From assembly GCA_015492295.1 (NCBI GenBank), contig WGFI01000033.1, positions 1 to 37,757 of the forward strand: 37,757 nt of DNA, in the 5' to 3' direction. Each line of letters begins with the position of its first letter. The first letter of the stretch is position 1. Below the pieces are notes generated by a model that was not told the DNA's origin, searched no databases, and was given only the letters and a program-made list of their open reading frames with translations. Below are positions 1 to 8,501 of this stretch, piece after piece. The position numbers and the translations under genes are program-made. The stretch is from Caldifarciminota bacterium (GTDB taxonomy: Bacteria; Hydrothermota; Hydrothermia; LBFQ01).

Positions 1-2
1 AT

Positions 3-68
3 TTCAAAGCCGAGATTTATCAAAAGTTTGACGACTTCAAAGCAGAGATATATCAGAAGTTTGACGAC
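3..68 (+). repeat. 33-bp tandem repeat (two near-identical copies) in coiled-coil gene
   Basis: Positions 3-35 and 36-68 are near-identical 33-bp units, both encoding FKAEIYQKFDD. A more diverged unit follows at 69-101 (LKTEIYREIAR). A second block encoding NEILEKMY appears near 128-151 and again near 197-220. Unit length equals exactly eleven codons, so copy number can change without breaking the frame. More copies may lie left of the window. Confidence 0.8.
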
Positions 69-455
69 CTTAAAACGGAGATATACAGGGAGATAGCACG
101 ATTGGACAACAAAATAGAGAATACCAAAAACGAGATACTTGAAAAGATGTATCAGGAGGTGGGAAGACTGGATAGCAAGATAGAAAGTGTAAAAAACGAG
201 ATACTTGAAAAGATGTACAGCGAGATAAACAAACTGAACAATAAGATAAACGCCTTGGATAATAAGATAGAAACCGTTAAGGTGGAGATATATAGCGAGA
301 TAGGCAAGTTAAGAGCCGAGATGCATTCCGAGATAGGAAAGGCCAAAGCCGATATAATAAGATGGATGTTTATATTTTGGATAGGGCAGTTTATTGCGAT
401 AGGGGGTTTGATATTCGCTATGATTCAGATTCTGATCAGAATTATGCAACTTTAA
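3..455 (+). CDS. Coiled-coil protein with C-terminal membrane anchor (5' end outside window)
   Basis: The frame is open from the first bases of the window, so the gene starts upstream and the TTG at 102 is probably only an internal codon. The visible protein is almost wholly coiled coil, built from about 11-residue units such as FKAEIYQKFDD and the recurring NEILEKMY block. It ends in one hydrophobic segment (FIFWIGQFIAIGGLIFAMIQ) and a short basic tail. This layout is typical of small DUF1640/CCDC90-like tail-anchored coiled-coil proteins, whose job in bacteria is largely unknown. The eleven-residue period suggests a right-handed or straight coiled coil. The stop codon TAA (453-455) lies inside a -10-like TAAAAT for the next gene. 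I do not assign a function. Confidence is high that it is coding, low on family. Confidence 0.75.
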   Translation, partial: FKAEIYQKFDDFKAEIYQKFDDLKTEIYREIARLDNKIENTKNEILEKMYQEVGRLDSKIESVKNEILEKMYSEINKLNNKINALDNKIETVKVEIYSEIGKLRAEMHSEIGKAKADIIRWMFIFWIGQFIAIGGLIFAMIQILIRIMQL

Positions 456-458
456 AAT
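453..458 (+). promoter_or_regulatory. -10-like TAAAAT for a leaderless ParB-domain gene, containing the upstream stop codon
   Basis: TAAAAT ends 9 nt before the ATG at 468 and no Shine-Dalgarno sequence lies between, so transcription would begin at or a few bases before the start codon. The first three bases are the TAA stop of the coiled-coil gene. The same spacing recurs at many other starts in this window. Confidence 0.5.
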
Positions 459-467
459 ATCTTCTTT

Positions 468-1256
468 ATGAAGGGGGGAGTTTTTAAGGAGCCTTTGAAG
501 GGTTATGACATAAGATTGGATATTGTTAATGTTGATGAAATAAACATACCGGAGATACAAAGGAGTATTTCTGACAGATTGGTTAAGCAACTCGCAGAGT
601 CCATCCATAAAATAGGATTCGTTGAACCTATAATAACGGTGGAGGGAGAAAATGGGAAACTTGAAGTGATAAACGGACAACATCGTCTTGAAGCGGCAAA
701 ACTGGTAGGTTTGAAAGAGGTACCGGTGCTGATCCTTCCTAAGGATATAAAGAAGCATATAATAAGTCTTAACATAGAAAAAGCCCCAACTCTTAGGGAT
801 AAAGCGCATCAGGCGTATGTTATATTCATGATGAGTCTCAATGAAAATCCGGATACCATAGAGAGCGAGTTAATATCTTTGATAGAGTTTGCTCACTATA
901 TAACCATAGGATTTATCATTCATAGGTTCAATCAAGAGAGGTTTCCGGGATACGCGTTTGAGAAGGTTTTAAACAAAGTTGATGACTTTACGGGATACAC
1001 ATTAAGGGATGCCGAAAAAGAGAGGGAAAAACGGGCGGAGTTATTACTTGAAGTTAGGGAGATTCTGGAAAACAGGTATAAGGAGTTAGGTTTAAAGAAC
1101 GCTCTTACGAAAGAGCAAATTGTACTGAAAGCCTTCCAGCAGAATTATGGGAAATGGGTAAGGAATGTTGAAGACGATTTTTATACTGTGTTTGAGAAGA
1201 TAAAGAATACAATACCATCGGTTTTCGTTGAGGAGAGCGATATGCCTTCGTGGTAA
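468..1256 (+). CDS. ParB/sulfiredoxin-domain protein
   Basis: Residues about 20-90 form a ParB N-terminal (ParB/Srx) domain. It opens with the usual 'V.eI..pe.qR' segment, continues with a helix resembling LAESIHKIGFVEPI, and contains GQHRLEAA (residues 70-77), the family's G.RR..A-type nucleotide-binding motif. In chromosomal ParB this domain binds and hydrolyses CTP; in other relatives it is a nuclease or a sensor. The remaining 170 residues are helical and charged, and I do not recognise a ParB helix-turn-helix or dimerisation domain. No parA is adjacent. It is therefore better called an orphan ParB-domain protein than a segregation factor. The ATG at 468 is preceded by a -10-like hexamer and not by a Shine-Dalgarno sequence. 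Confidence 0.75.
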   Translation: MKGGVFKEPLKGYDIRLDIVNVDEINIPEIQRSISDRLVKQLAESIHKIGFVEPIITVEGENGKLEVINGQHRLEAAKLVGLKEVPVLILPKDIKKHIISLNIEKAPTLRDKAHQAYVIFMMSLNENPDTIESELISLIEFAHYITIGFIIHRFNQERFPGYAFEKVLNKVDDFTGYTLRDAEKEREKRAELLLEVREILENRYKELGLKNALTKEQIVLKAFQQNYGKWVRNVEDDFYTVFEKIKNTIPSVFVEESDMPSW

Positions 1257-1699
1257 TACTTATATAATGTAGCTGGCGGAGATGCTCCGGGAGATAGAAT
1301 AAGGAGAGAAGGATAATATGCAGGTGGTGTAAGTTTAGGAATATAAGGAGCGTAGGAGACAGGTGGTAGGGAAGCCAAAGAATAAGATAAGGGCAGAGGG
1401 TACGAGTTATAGCGCGATATCAATATGATGGAGATGATAATGAATTACGGATAGGTTGAGAGAATATAAAAAGGTTGAGTATACAGTTCGGCTTTGGATA
1501 GTTCTACGTGGTTGTCAAACTTGGGGTCATTTTCTACCATAAGACAAAAAATTTGCAAAGAAAAAACGTATAGACGATATGAGTTATCTAAGCAACTTGA
1601 AACGCTTAGAAAGAATATTTAATCTTTCTTCTCCGCTATTGCATCCCTCTTCTCTATTATCTCCATTCACAAATTCTTCACGAGTATAATACCTTACTT
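1257..1699. other. Gene-poor stretch, possibly an eroded leftward gene
   Basis: No convincing gene lies in these 443 bases. A weak inverted repeat (CGGAG-ATG-CTCCG, 1277-1289) follows the ParB-domain gene, but no T-run follows it, so I do not call it a terminator. On the minus strand, short open pieces look mildly protein-like: a 31-codon segment starting MVENDPKFDNHVELSKAE, then a proline/tyrosine-rich stretch. They are separated by stop codons and could be remains of a gene. The right end holds TATAAT upstream of the next gene. Confidence 0.4.
1685..1690 (+). promoter_or_regulatory. -10 box TATAAT, leaderless start of small membrane-protein gene
   Basis: A perfect TATAAT ends 9 nt before the ATG at 1700. 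No Shine-Dalgarno sequence is present. No good -35 hexamer is visible at 16-18 nt upstream. Confidence 0.55.
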
Positions 1700-2068
1700 A
1701 TGAACGGAAATACCGTAGATGCTGAGAAACTTAAAGGCTTAATAAAAGGGTTAGGTTGGGCCAAATTCTTGGCGGTTATGTTGATCTTAGGAGGAGTAGC
1801 GACCATATTCACCTGTATAGGTATACCCATAGGTATATTTCAGATTCTGGTAGGTATCAAGCTTTGGGGAGCTGCCAGTGATCTTTCAAGCTTTAAAACA
1901 TTTGGGAATGTGGTTAATCTCTACTCAGGTATGGAAAAGCTTTCATCTTATTTCACTTGGTACGGTTGGCTTACGCTTATATCAATAATACTAACGATAC
2001 TCGCGCTCTTGGTTTATTTCATACTTATATTCCTAGGTATATTGGGAAGCGAGTTGAGTAACCTATAA
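1700..2068 (+). CDS. Small membrane protein, DUF5362-like
   Basis: The 122-residue protein has an amphipathic N-terminus (KLKGLIKGLGWAKF) followed by a hydrophobic segment and a 'GI.IGIFQILVGIKLWGAASDL' block. After a polar loop with ILV-poor residues come two more hydrophobic stretches ending near the C-terminus. The order helix, membrane segment, G/I-rich segment, 'LWGAA' is what I associate with DUF5362 proteins, which have no known function. The start follows a TATAAT by 9 nt, as expected for a leaderless message. The next gene starts 5 nt after the stop, so the two are probably cotranscribed. Confidence is good that it is a membrane protein and moderate on the family. Confidence 0.65.
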   Translation: MNGNTVDAEKLKGLIKGLGWAKFLAVMLILGGVATIFTCIGIPIGIFQILVGIKLWGAASDLSSFKTFGNVVNLYSGMEKLSSYFTWYGWLTLISIILTILALLVYFILIFLGILGSELSNL

Positions 2069-2073
2069 TCGTT

Positions 2074-4296
2074 ATGGTGTTGTATCTTACAGGCGTCATA
2101 GAGGCGGATTTTTTGGTTAATGGTGATCTTATACCGAGGAATACCCCTTGGGTTTTAACCGTTGATGTGTCTTTAACTCCAACCTCTTCATCCATAAACT
2201 ATATAAAACTCTCCTTTCCTTCCTCTTACACCTTCTCCGATATAGCTTTGGATGGATCCTTCGTAGGTGGTTCCTATGTTGTATCATCACCCGATATAGA
2301 AATTTCTGGATTTACAATGAATCCTTCCGGAAACGGCAGAATATCCATAAGGGACATTAGGAGTACGAAACCCGAAAGTATGGATTCGTTCCTGGTAATA
2401 TTGGCGAACTCAACGGACACTTTCAGAACATATTTGAATCTGATGATCATAAGGGAGGATACCACCGTACCCCTTTTGTTCTTTCACAAATCCCTTAGAG
2501 AGAGACCATTCTTACTCAATAGAAATGTGCGCGTTAAGGGTACCGTAAGCGCGGTGATAGGTTCAAAAGCGTATATACAGGACACCATAAGGGATACTTT
2601 AAGTGGTATAGTTATATACGGATACACAGGTATTTTCGTTGGGGAATTCGTAAAAGTTTCGGGGACATTTTCACCTTATAAGGGACTTGAGGAGATAACG
2701 AATCCCGTTGTGGAATACAGGGAGTATGTAGGGGCACCTTCACCATCAACGGTTGATAGACTGACCTTGGCCAGGGAGCTTCTATCGGGGGTATTGATAA
2801 GGATAGATAGCGTTAGAATTCCCGATACCTTAACCTATATCCCACCTTCAACCAACATACCAATAAAGGACAAGTACGGTAACGATGGATACCTGTACAT
2901 TGATAGGTACAGTGGGATTGAAGGTTTTTCTCCTCCGGATACGATCTTTGATCTCGTAGGTGTGGTTGATGAAGATAGCTCATCATCGGGGAATATATAC
3001 AGGATAATTCCGAGAACGGCGCAGGATATGGTATTCTATTCGTCCGTTTATGTTAGGAGGGTTATACCCTTGTTTAATCTAAAAAATACACCCGCAAACT
3101 GGAAGATACCCTTGTACTCAATAAATACCATAGCCAAGCTAAGGGTGTGCTCGGATAACTTGACGGTGTCGGAGATCAGCGGTATTAAACTGGGGGAGAG
3201 GTCTCCTGACAGCGTATTCACATTGTCCGATACCTCCTGCGCTCAATTCTGGGGAATATATACGAATGAGGATACGCTTTTTATAAATACGGAGCCTAAG
3301 AGTACCGATTCCGTGATTATATACCTGTACTCCTCTACGGATACGCTTTTGAACTTTAAGAGATCCATATACTCTCCGAGACTCTATTACACCTTACCTA
3401 TAAGGGATGTTCAGGCGAGGAATCCAGGCGAATATTCATCGGTTCTTGAAGGTCAGAGGGTTTTCGTTGGCGGGGTTGTTCTTTCGGACAACATGTTATC
3501 AAACGGTATATCCACATACATTTACGACGGAACGGGTGGTGTAAATATATATTCTTCCTATTCGGCTGGTATAAGGAAGGGAAATGTGGTTTTGGTCAAA
3601 GGAACGGTGGTGGAGTACAATGGTTTAACCGAAGTGGTTATGGATAGTTTCAAGATAATAGGGGATGATACGCTACCTCGGCCTATAAAGCTATCGTACG
3701 GAAAAGGTCTGAATGAGGATCTTGAAGGCTTACTCGTTAAAGTTGATACCGTATCCGTATCAACCTTTCCCCTTTACGCCGGAATCGGAAAAACCTTCAC
3801 CGTATATAACGGCTCTGCACCGATTACGGTGTATGTATATCCGAACACTGGTATAAATCTTGAAGAGATAAGGCCTGGGAGATTCGTATCCGTAATCGGC
3901 ATAGTAAGTCAATATTCCACAAGTCCTCCTTACAATACCGGCTATCAATTGATACCGAGATCAAGCGAAGACCTGATATTATTATCCGGCAATTTCCAAT
4001 CTGAAAATCTGAGTGTTGTGATCAAAAAGAATGTGTTCGTACCCGAGAGTGAAAATGCCACTTTTGAGGTAAAGGGTCCGGATGGCATTTATGATGTGAA
4101 GATATACGATGATATAGGAAGGCTCGTGAAGGTCATAGTAGATGGGAAGCAAGGGGGAGGTATATTCTCTTGGGATGGAAGGAATTCTCAGGGCAGGGTT
4201 ATGCCACCGGGTGTGTATGTGTTATATGTAAGCGTGAAGACGAAGGACGGTAGAATTCTGAAAAAGGTTAAACCCTTGGTGATAACCGCAAAATGA
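2074..4296 (+). CDS. Large OB-fold repeat protein with FlgD-like C-terminal domain (secreted type)
   Basis: This 740-residue protein is almost all beta strand and rich in Ser, Thr and Asp, as in exported proteins of sorting-tail bacteria. Two stretches, about residues 150-215 and 460-530, read like OB-folds ('VKGTVSAVIGSKAYIQD', 'VFVGGVVL...TYIYDGTGGVNIY'), of the kind found in DUF5689-like and nuclease-associated modules. The last 75 residues form a FlgD-like Ig domain ('VKIYDDIGRLVKV', 'FSWDGRNSQG', 'PPGVYVLYV'), which often serves as a type IX-type C-terminal tail. No signal peptide is apparent at the ATG, and the frame is open only 12 nt further upstream, so the N-terminus may have been lost or the protein may be exported unusually. 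Its stop overlaps the next start (ATGA). Confidence 0.7.
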   Translation: MVLYLTGVIEADFLVNGDLIPRNTPWVLTVDVSLTPTSSSINYIKLSFPSSYTFSDIALDGSFVGGSYVVSSPDIEISGFTMNPSGNGRISIRDIRSTKPESMDSFLVILANSTDTFRTYLNLMIIREDTTVPLLFFHKSLRERPFLLNRNVRVKGTVSAVIGSKAYIQDTIRDTLSGIVIYGYTGIFVGEFVKVSGTFSPYKGLEEITNPVVEYREYVGAPSPSTVDRLTLARELLSGVLIRIDSVRIPDTLTYIPPSTNIPIKDKYGNDGYLYIDRYSGIEGFSPPDTIFDLVGVVDEDSSSSGNIYRIIPRTAQDMVFYSSVYVRRVIPLFNLKNTPANWKIPLYSINTIAKLRVCSDNLTVSEISGIKLGERSPDSVFTLSDTSCAQFWGIYTNEDTLFINTEPKSTDSVIIYLYSSTDTLLNFKRSIYSPRLYYTLPIRDVQARNPGEYSSVLEGQRVFVGGVVLSDNMLSNGISTYIYDGTGGVNIYSSYSAGIRKGNVVLVKGTVVEYNGLTEVVMDSFKIIGDDTLPRPIKLSYGKGLNEDLEGLLVKVDTVSVSTFPLYAGIGKTFTVYNGSAPITVYVYPNTGINLEEIRPGRFVSVIGIVSQYSTSPPYNTGYQLIPRSSEDLILLSGNFQSENLSVVIKKNVFVPESENATFEVKGPDGIYDVKIYDDIGRLVKVIVDGKQGGGIFSWDGRNSQGRVMPPGVYVLYVSVKTKDGRILKKVKPLVITAK

Positions 4297-5540
4297 AGAT
4301 AGGAATATTCTCCGATACCCATCTTGGCAACACGATGTACAGGAGTTTTGATAATTTAACCTTGGGTGATAGGGACTTTGGAAGAAAGGATGATTATAGA
4401 GATACCTTCTTTGAAGCCATAGATATATTTCTTGATGTTAGACCCGATTATGTGTTTCACCTCGGTGATCTCCTTGAATCCAAATCGGAAGGGGAGATAT
4501 ATAACGAAAGTTTAAGGGTTGCGGTAAATGGACTGAGAAAGTTAATAAGAAGCGGTATAAAAGTCGTACTCTTGGAGGGGAATCATGATTTCGTAAAATC
4601 GCATTCGGAGGAGGGGAGATCCTTTTCAATACTTGAAAGTATATTCCAAGAAGATATAAAAAGAGGCTCGTTGTTCATAGTAAGAGCCAACAGATACAGA
4701 ATAATTGAGACCGAGATGTTTCCGGTGGTGGCATTTGGATACTTTGATGAAAACGATCCAAATATTTTGAAGAATAAGTTAAAGAGCGCCTCCGATGAGC
4801 TGAAAGGTTATGGTATGTTATTGATGCATCAGTCTGTAGGTGAGGATTGGCCTTATTGGATTTTAAGATATTCGGAAATACCTGAGAATTTCCGTATAAT
4901 ACTGAACGGTCATATACATAAACCTCTCATAAAGATAATAGCGGAGGGAAACGGTTATAGGTTGTTTATAAATCCCGGTTCAACCGAATACGAAAACTCT
5001 TCGGAATCCGTTGATTATAGATATATATCCCAACTGGACGATGATAAGGTTTTCTTAAAGGTCATATTAAAGGGGGTGTATATTCTTGATGGCGGTGCTT
5101 TGAGATTTGAAGGGGGAATAGACAGTGGGATAATACCGAAGGATCATTTAAGCGATGATAATTTTAAGGTTCTTAAAAAGTGTAGGCCATTTATAAACTT
5201 TGACTGCGAAGATTGGACCACGCTTGAAAAGGTCTTAGTTAGGATAAAGGATTTGAGAATCAAATCTCCATATATGGTGGTCAATCTAAGGGAGAACGAT
5301 AATATAGATCATGTCAAAAGCTCTCTTGAATCGTTAATTAGAAGGGGACTGGTGCATAAATACATACTCAAATCCTTCACATCAAAGATGGATCATAAAT
5401 ACGATACGGATACATATTCCGAACATTTAAACTTTTATGATATGCGGGAGGTGAGAGTGTATAGGAACCTTCTGAGGAATCTCGCAAATCTTGATAGGGA
5501 GGAGATTGAGGAGAGATTAAGGGAGTTCTTCGGCGTATAG
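4293..5540 (+). CDS. Mre11/SbcD-like metallophosphoesterase (DNA repair nuclease)
   Basis: The protein carries the full calcineurin-like phosphoesterase motif set: D8-x-H10 in FSDTHLG, GD59L, GNHD (96-99), H179 and GHIH (206-209). These residues bind two metal ions in Mre11/SbcD nucleases. The roughly 190-residue C-terminal extension is charged and helical, where Mre11 has its capping and Rad50-binding regions. At 415 residues the length fits that family. No rad50/sbcC gene is visible, so the partner is elsewhere or missing. The start codon overlaps the stop of the secreted OB-fold gene by 4 nt (ATGA). That implies translational coupling between two apparently unrelated proteins. The 3' end overlaps the convergent SpoIID-family gene by 24 nt. 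Confidence 0.8.
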   Translation: MKIGIFSDTHLGNTMYRSFDNLTLGDRDFGRKDDYRDTFFEAIDIFLDVRPDYVFHLGDLLESKSEGEIYNESLRVAVNGLRKLIRSGIKVVLLEGNHDFVKSHSEEGRSFSILESIFQEDIKRGSLFIVRANRYRIIETEMFPVVAFGYFDENDPNILKNKLKSASDELKGYGMLLMHQSVGEDWPYWILRYSEIPENFRIILNGHIHKPLIKIIAEGNGYRLFINPGSTEYENSSESVDYRYISQLDDDKVFLKVILKGVYILDGGALRFEGGIDSGIIPKDHLSDDNFKVLKKCRPFINFDCEDWTTLEKVLVRIKDLRIKSPYMVVNLRENDNIDHVKSSLESLIRRGLVHKYILKSFTSKMDHKYDTDTYSEHLNFYDMREVRVYRNLLRNLANLDREEIEERLREFFGV

Positions 5541-6857
5541 GGATAATTGAGTATGTGGATAGTAATGTTTGAGTATATCCGGATAATTGTATCCCTTGAG
5601 CGCCATACCTATGCTCCCCATCTGACACATACCGACCCCATGTCCCCATCCGCATCCTACGAGTACAAATTTCCCATTTCTTTTATCAACCTTAAATGCG
5701 CTTGAGGGGAGGAAAGGTTTTCCAAGAACTCTCCTGATTTTGAATTCATTTTGAAGTACCAATTCCCCTTTGTCGCTTTCAATTTTGAGTTCATAAATCC
5801 TACCCGAATTCCCCCTTCTCAGAGGGATTAAGGATTTCACCTCGTTTATATCATAAAATCTTCGTACCAAATCGTTCAATTCCTTTTCATCGTATTCAAC
5901 CCTCCATCTATAAAGATTCTCAATACCTTTAAACTCCAAGTTGCAAAAAGCATCCTCAAAATCTATAAGTTTTAGGAATCCTTCTTCCGACGAAGCATCG
6001 GCGCACTTATCAATATCCGCATCGTATCTGTTCGTACTGTAAGGTGGATCCTCGCCTCCCCATACAACCGAGAACCTTTCGGTTATACCCCCGCAACACT
6101 TTGAATATCTCGCTTCAATGGGATTTCCATCGTATGTTAATATCAATCCCCGGGTTTCCGAAGATGCCCTTAATGTTTCATGTGAAACTTTTTTGAGACC
6201 GAGATACACCTGACAATGATCCTCGCTACATATATCAAAGGGTTCGGACGGATGATGACTCTGTGCGGTTCTTATTAGGTTTGTCCTGGCAGCAACCGCC
6301 TGCGCTTTTAGAGCCTCCAATGGTGCATCAGGATGCATCTCAGAACCTATTACGGATGATATATAATCTTCCATTTCAATTATATTCACGGCTCTGACAT
6401 CCTTTCCCCAAGCGTATATATCAAAATCCCCCAAGAAAACTAAATCCTCCTTCCTTTCCCAATGAAACCCCCTACCTACCACTATGCTCTTTATCTTTAT
6501 TTTTCCGCCGGATCTTATCCGCAAGGGTGAATCCACAATCCAATGACCTTTGAGAGTTATCACTTTCAAATTCCCGCCCCACCCTTCAATCCATGTCCTG
6601 TATTCACCCCTGATTTTTTCCGCCAATCTGTGAGCGCTTCCTAAGTCATCAACAATATCAACTAATTCCCATCTCCTCTTATAAAATCTCCCGAAAACCT
6701 TACCCGTATCACTCGTCTTAAAGATGGCGTATTTACTTTTTATGGATTCAGTTTCAAGTGAGATTATTTTGGCCTCATCGTACCTCTTTCCGCCTATGAT
6801 TAGATCCCCGTAAATCTCAAGAATCTCAACTTCGGGCAATGCTACCCGTATCTTCAT
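5517..6857 (-). CDS. SpoIID/LytB-domain protein
   Basis: The central and C-terminal parts match the SpoIID family: 'MEDYISSVIGSEMHPDAPLEALKAQAVAARTN', then 'SEDHCQVYLG', 'AR..KCCGG.TE' with a conserved double Cys, and near the end 'GCGWGHGVGMCQMGSIGMA'. SpoIID of endospore formers is a lytic transglycosylase that cleaves denuded glycan strands. Homologues such as LytB or division-associated SpoIID proteins occur in non-sporulating bacteria, which is the likelier role here because no sporulation genes are present. The first 130 residues resemble the N-terminal beta regions found in such proteins. No signal peptide is apparent. Its start overlaps the preceding gcdH stop by 4 nt, making it the last gene of the recA operon. 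Confidence 0.8.
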   Translation of the reverse strand: MKIRVALPEVEILEIYGDLIIGGKRYDEAKIISLETESIKSKYAIFKTSDTGKVFGRFYKRRWELVDIVDDLGSAHRLAEKIRGEYRTWIEGWGGNLKVITLKGHWIVDSPLRIRSGGKIKIKSIVVGRGFHWERKEDLVFLGDFDIYAWGKDVRAVNIIEMEDYISSVIGSEMHPDAPLEALKAQAVAARTNLIRTAQSHHPSEPFDICSEDHCQVYLGLKKVSHETLRASSETRGLILTYDGNPIEARYSKCCGGITERFSVVWGGEDPPYSTNRYDADIDKCADASSEEGFLKLIDFEDAFCNLEFKGIENLYRWRVEYDEKELNDLVRRFYDINEVKSLIPLRRGNSGRIYELKIESDKGELVLQNEFKIRRVLGKPFLPSSAFKVDKRNGKFVLVGCGWGHGVGMCQMGSIGMALKGYNYPDILKHYYPHTQLSLYAEELP

Positions 6858-8020
6858 CTAAAAGCCTCTATGCCCGTTATGTATTCTCCCAGTATCAATG
6901 TGTGGATTTCATAAGTTCCTTCGTAAGTCTCAACGGCTTCAAGGTTGGCCAAATGTCTCATGGAATGGTATTCGGCTAAGGTTCCGTTCGCTCCGAGTAT
7001 GGCTCTGGCCCTTCTGGCCACCTCTATGGCCGTCCTCACATTGTTCCTTTTTGCCAAGGATACATGTCTGAAACTCGCCCTACCGCTATCCATAAGCTCC
7101 GCGAGTCTCCAAGCCACGAGTTGCGCTTCGGTTATCTCTGTAAGCATATCGGCGAGCTTTTCTTGTATGAGTTGAAACGAGGCGATAGGTTTCCCAAAAG
7201 CTATTCTCGTTTTAGAGTAATTCACAGCCTCCTCAAATGTGGCCATAGCACAACCTACCGCACCCCATGCTATACCGTACCTCGCTTGGGTCAAACAGCT
7301 CAGAGGGGCCTTTAAACCCTCAGCGTACGGAAGAACATTCTCATCCGGGACAAAAACATCGTTGAATATCAATTCGGATGTTATTGATGCCCTTAAAGAT
7401 ATCTTTGTTTTAAGCTCCTGAGTTGAGAAACCTTCAAATCCCTTCTCAACCAAGAAACCCTTTATTATGCCGTTCTCATCCTTAGCCCATACTACCGCAA
7501 CATCCGCTATTGAACCGTTGGTTATCCACATCTTCGCACCATTCAGTATGTATCCTCCCTTGGTTTTTTTCGCGTGGGTTTTCATGGAAGCCGGATCGGA
7601 GCCGGAATCGGGTTCCGTAAGGCCAAAACAACCTATCATCTCCCCTGATATGAGTTTGGGTATAAACCTTCTTTTCTGCTCATCGCTTCCGTAGGTCAAT
7701 ATCGGATAGATCACAAGAGAATTCTGAACGGATACGAAGCTCCTTATACCTGAATCCGCGTACTCCAATTCCCTCGCAACTATACCATATACCCTTTTAC
7801 TTAAATTCAATCCCCCGTACTCCTCGGGTGCGGTTATACCTAAGAGACCCATTTCCGCGAACTTTTTTATCAGATGCATGGGGAATTTGCCTTGTAGCCA
7901 CCAATCACCTATGTGAGGCAAAATCTCCTTTTTGACGAATTCCCTTAGCGTATCCCTTATTTGCCTCTCCTCCTCATTCAATTCATCATCAAGAAGGTAG
8001 AAATCGGCCAGCATAATCAT
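6854..8020 (-). CDS. gcdH: Glutaryl-CoA dehydrogenase (acyl-CoA dehydrogenase family)
   Basis: This is a complete flavin acyl-CoA dehydrogenase: 'CFGLTEPDSGSDP' and 'MWITNG' (FAD/substrate loops), then 'TYEGTYEIH' near the end with E367 as catalytic base. Several features point to glutaryl-CoA dehydrogenase rather than a straight-chain enzyme: 'DSGIRSFVSVQNSLV' with R93 at the position that binds the distal carboxylate, 'ARYGIAWG', 'LIQEKLADMLTEI' and 'LAKRNN'. The enzyme oxidises and decarboxylates glutaryl-CoA to crotonyl-CoA in lysine and tryptophan breakdown. Its presence in a recA-dnaG-rpoD operon is unexpected. The start (ATG 8020, or ATG 8014) overlaps pncC by about 30 nt. The related non-decarboxylating enzyme cannot be excluded from sequence alone. 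Confidence 0.85.
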   Translation of the reverse strand: MIMLADFYLLDDELNEEERQIRDTLREFVKKEILPHIGDWWLQGKFPMHLIKKFAEMGLLGITAPEEYGGLNLSKRVYGIVARELEYADSGIRSFVSVQNSLVIYPILTYGSDEQKRRFIPKLISGEMIGCFGLTEPDSGSDPASMKTHAKKTKGGYILNGAKMWITNGSIADVAVVWAKDENGIIKGFLVEKGFEGFSTQELKTKISLRASITSELIFNDVFVPDENVLPYAEGLKAPLSCLTQARYGIAWGAVGCAMATFEEAVNYSKTRIAFGKPIASFQLIQEKLADMLTEITEAQLVAWRLAELMDSGRASFRHVSLAKRNNVRTAIEVARRARAILGANGTLAEYHSMRHLANLEAVETYEGTYEIHTLILGEYITGIEAFR

Positions 8021-8501
8021 TGAATTCTAAGGCGGTAATGAACTTCAATATCTCCATATGGAGTTTTTTCGTGGCTATGTGCTTTGATTCAACCCTATCA
8101 CCATACACATCAATTTTGCCGAGTTTGAAGAAATCGTCGGATAAGTATATGCAATAATACAGATATCCTTCTCCATTAAATTCGCCTGTCGTTGATATCC
8201 CTATACTGGCTCCCGAGATATTTTTAACATTCTTCGCCATATGGAAAGCTGTATCTGTGGAATATACCCCCGATTCTTCTATAACCCTCTTAGGAACACC
8301 CAAAACTTCTATCTTCATAAGCGTATCATATACCACCATTCCAAGAACGAAATAATCGGATGATCCTCCTATTGAAGTTAATGAAGATGATAGTTCTCCA
8401 CCCGTACAGGATTCAGCGGTAGCAAGGGTTAAACCCTTACTTTTTAGTATCTTCTTTATACATCTCAGATTATATCTCTTCAAGATCCTTAAATCTTCCA
8501 A
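7989..8501 (-). CDS. pncC: CinA C-terminal domain protein (nicotinamide-nucleotide amidohydrolase type)
   Basis: The protein contains 'TLATAESCTGG' followed by 'GSSDYFVLGMVVYD' and 'LGVP...GVYS', the core of the CinA C-terminal (PncC) fold. The Ser in SCTGG, plus a Tyr and Lys downstream, form the catalytic set that hydrolyses NMN to nicotinic acid mononucleotide. The N-terminal COG1058 domain of full-length CinA is absent. The usual 'TGIAGP.G' loop reads 'STTGEFNGEG', an odd change. Linkage to recA recalls cinA-recA pairs elsewhere. The longest frame starts at TTG 8501, overlapping rpoD by 32 nt. A second TTG at 8483 has AAGGA just upstream and may be the true start. Confidence 0.75.
   Translation of the reverse strand: MEDLRILKRYNLRCIKKILKSKGLTLATAESCTGGELSSSLTSIGGSSDYFVLGMVVYDTLMKIEVLGVPKRVIEESGVYSTDTAFHMAKNVKNISGASIGISTTGEFNGEGYLYYCIYLSDDFFKLGKIDVYGDRVESKHIATKKLHMEILKFITALEFNDYAGRFLPS

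Noticed and set aside
309..809. 166-residue minus-strand frame across the coiled-coil and ParB-domain genes
   Set aside because: It is antisense to two better genes, has no family pattern, and reflects codon structure of the opposite strand.
1181..1423. 80-residue Pro/Ser/Tyr-rich minus-strand frame as a complete gene
   Set aside because: No start signal or known domain, and it overlaps the end of the ParB-domain gene. I keep it only as a possible eroded trace.
1609..1632. AGAAAGA...TCTTTCT inverted repeat as a transcription terminator
   Set aside because: The stem is short and AT-rich and is not followed by a T-run in either direction.
5517..6857. SpoIID gene as evidence of endospore formation
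   Set aside because: SpoIID/LytB homologues are common in non-sporulating bacteria and no other sporulation-specific gene is in the window.
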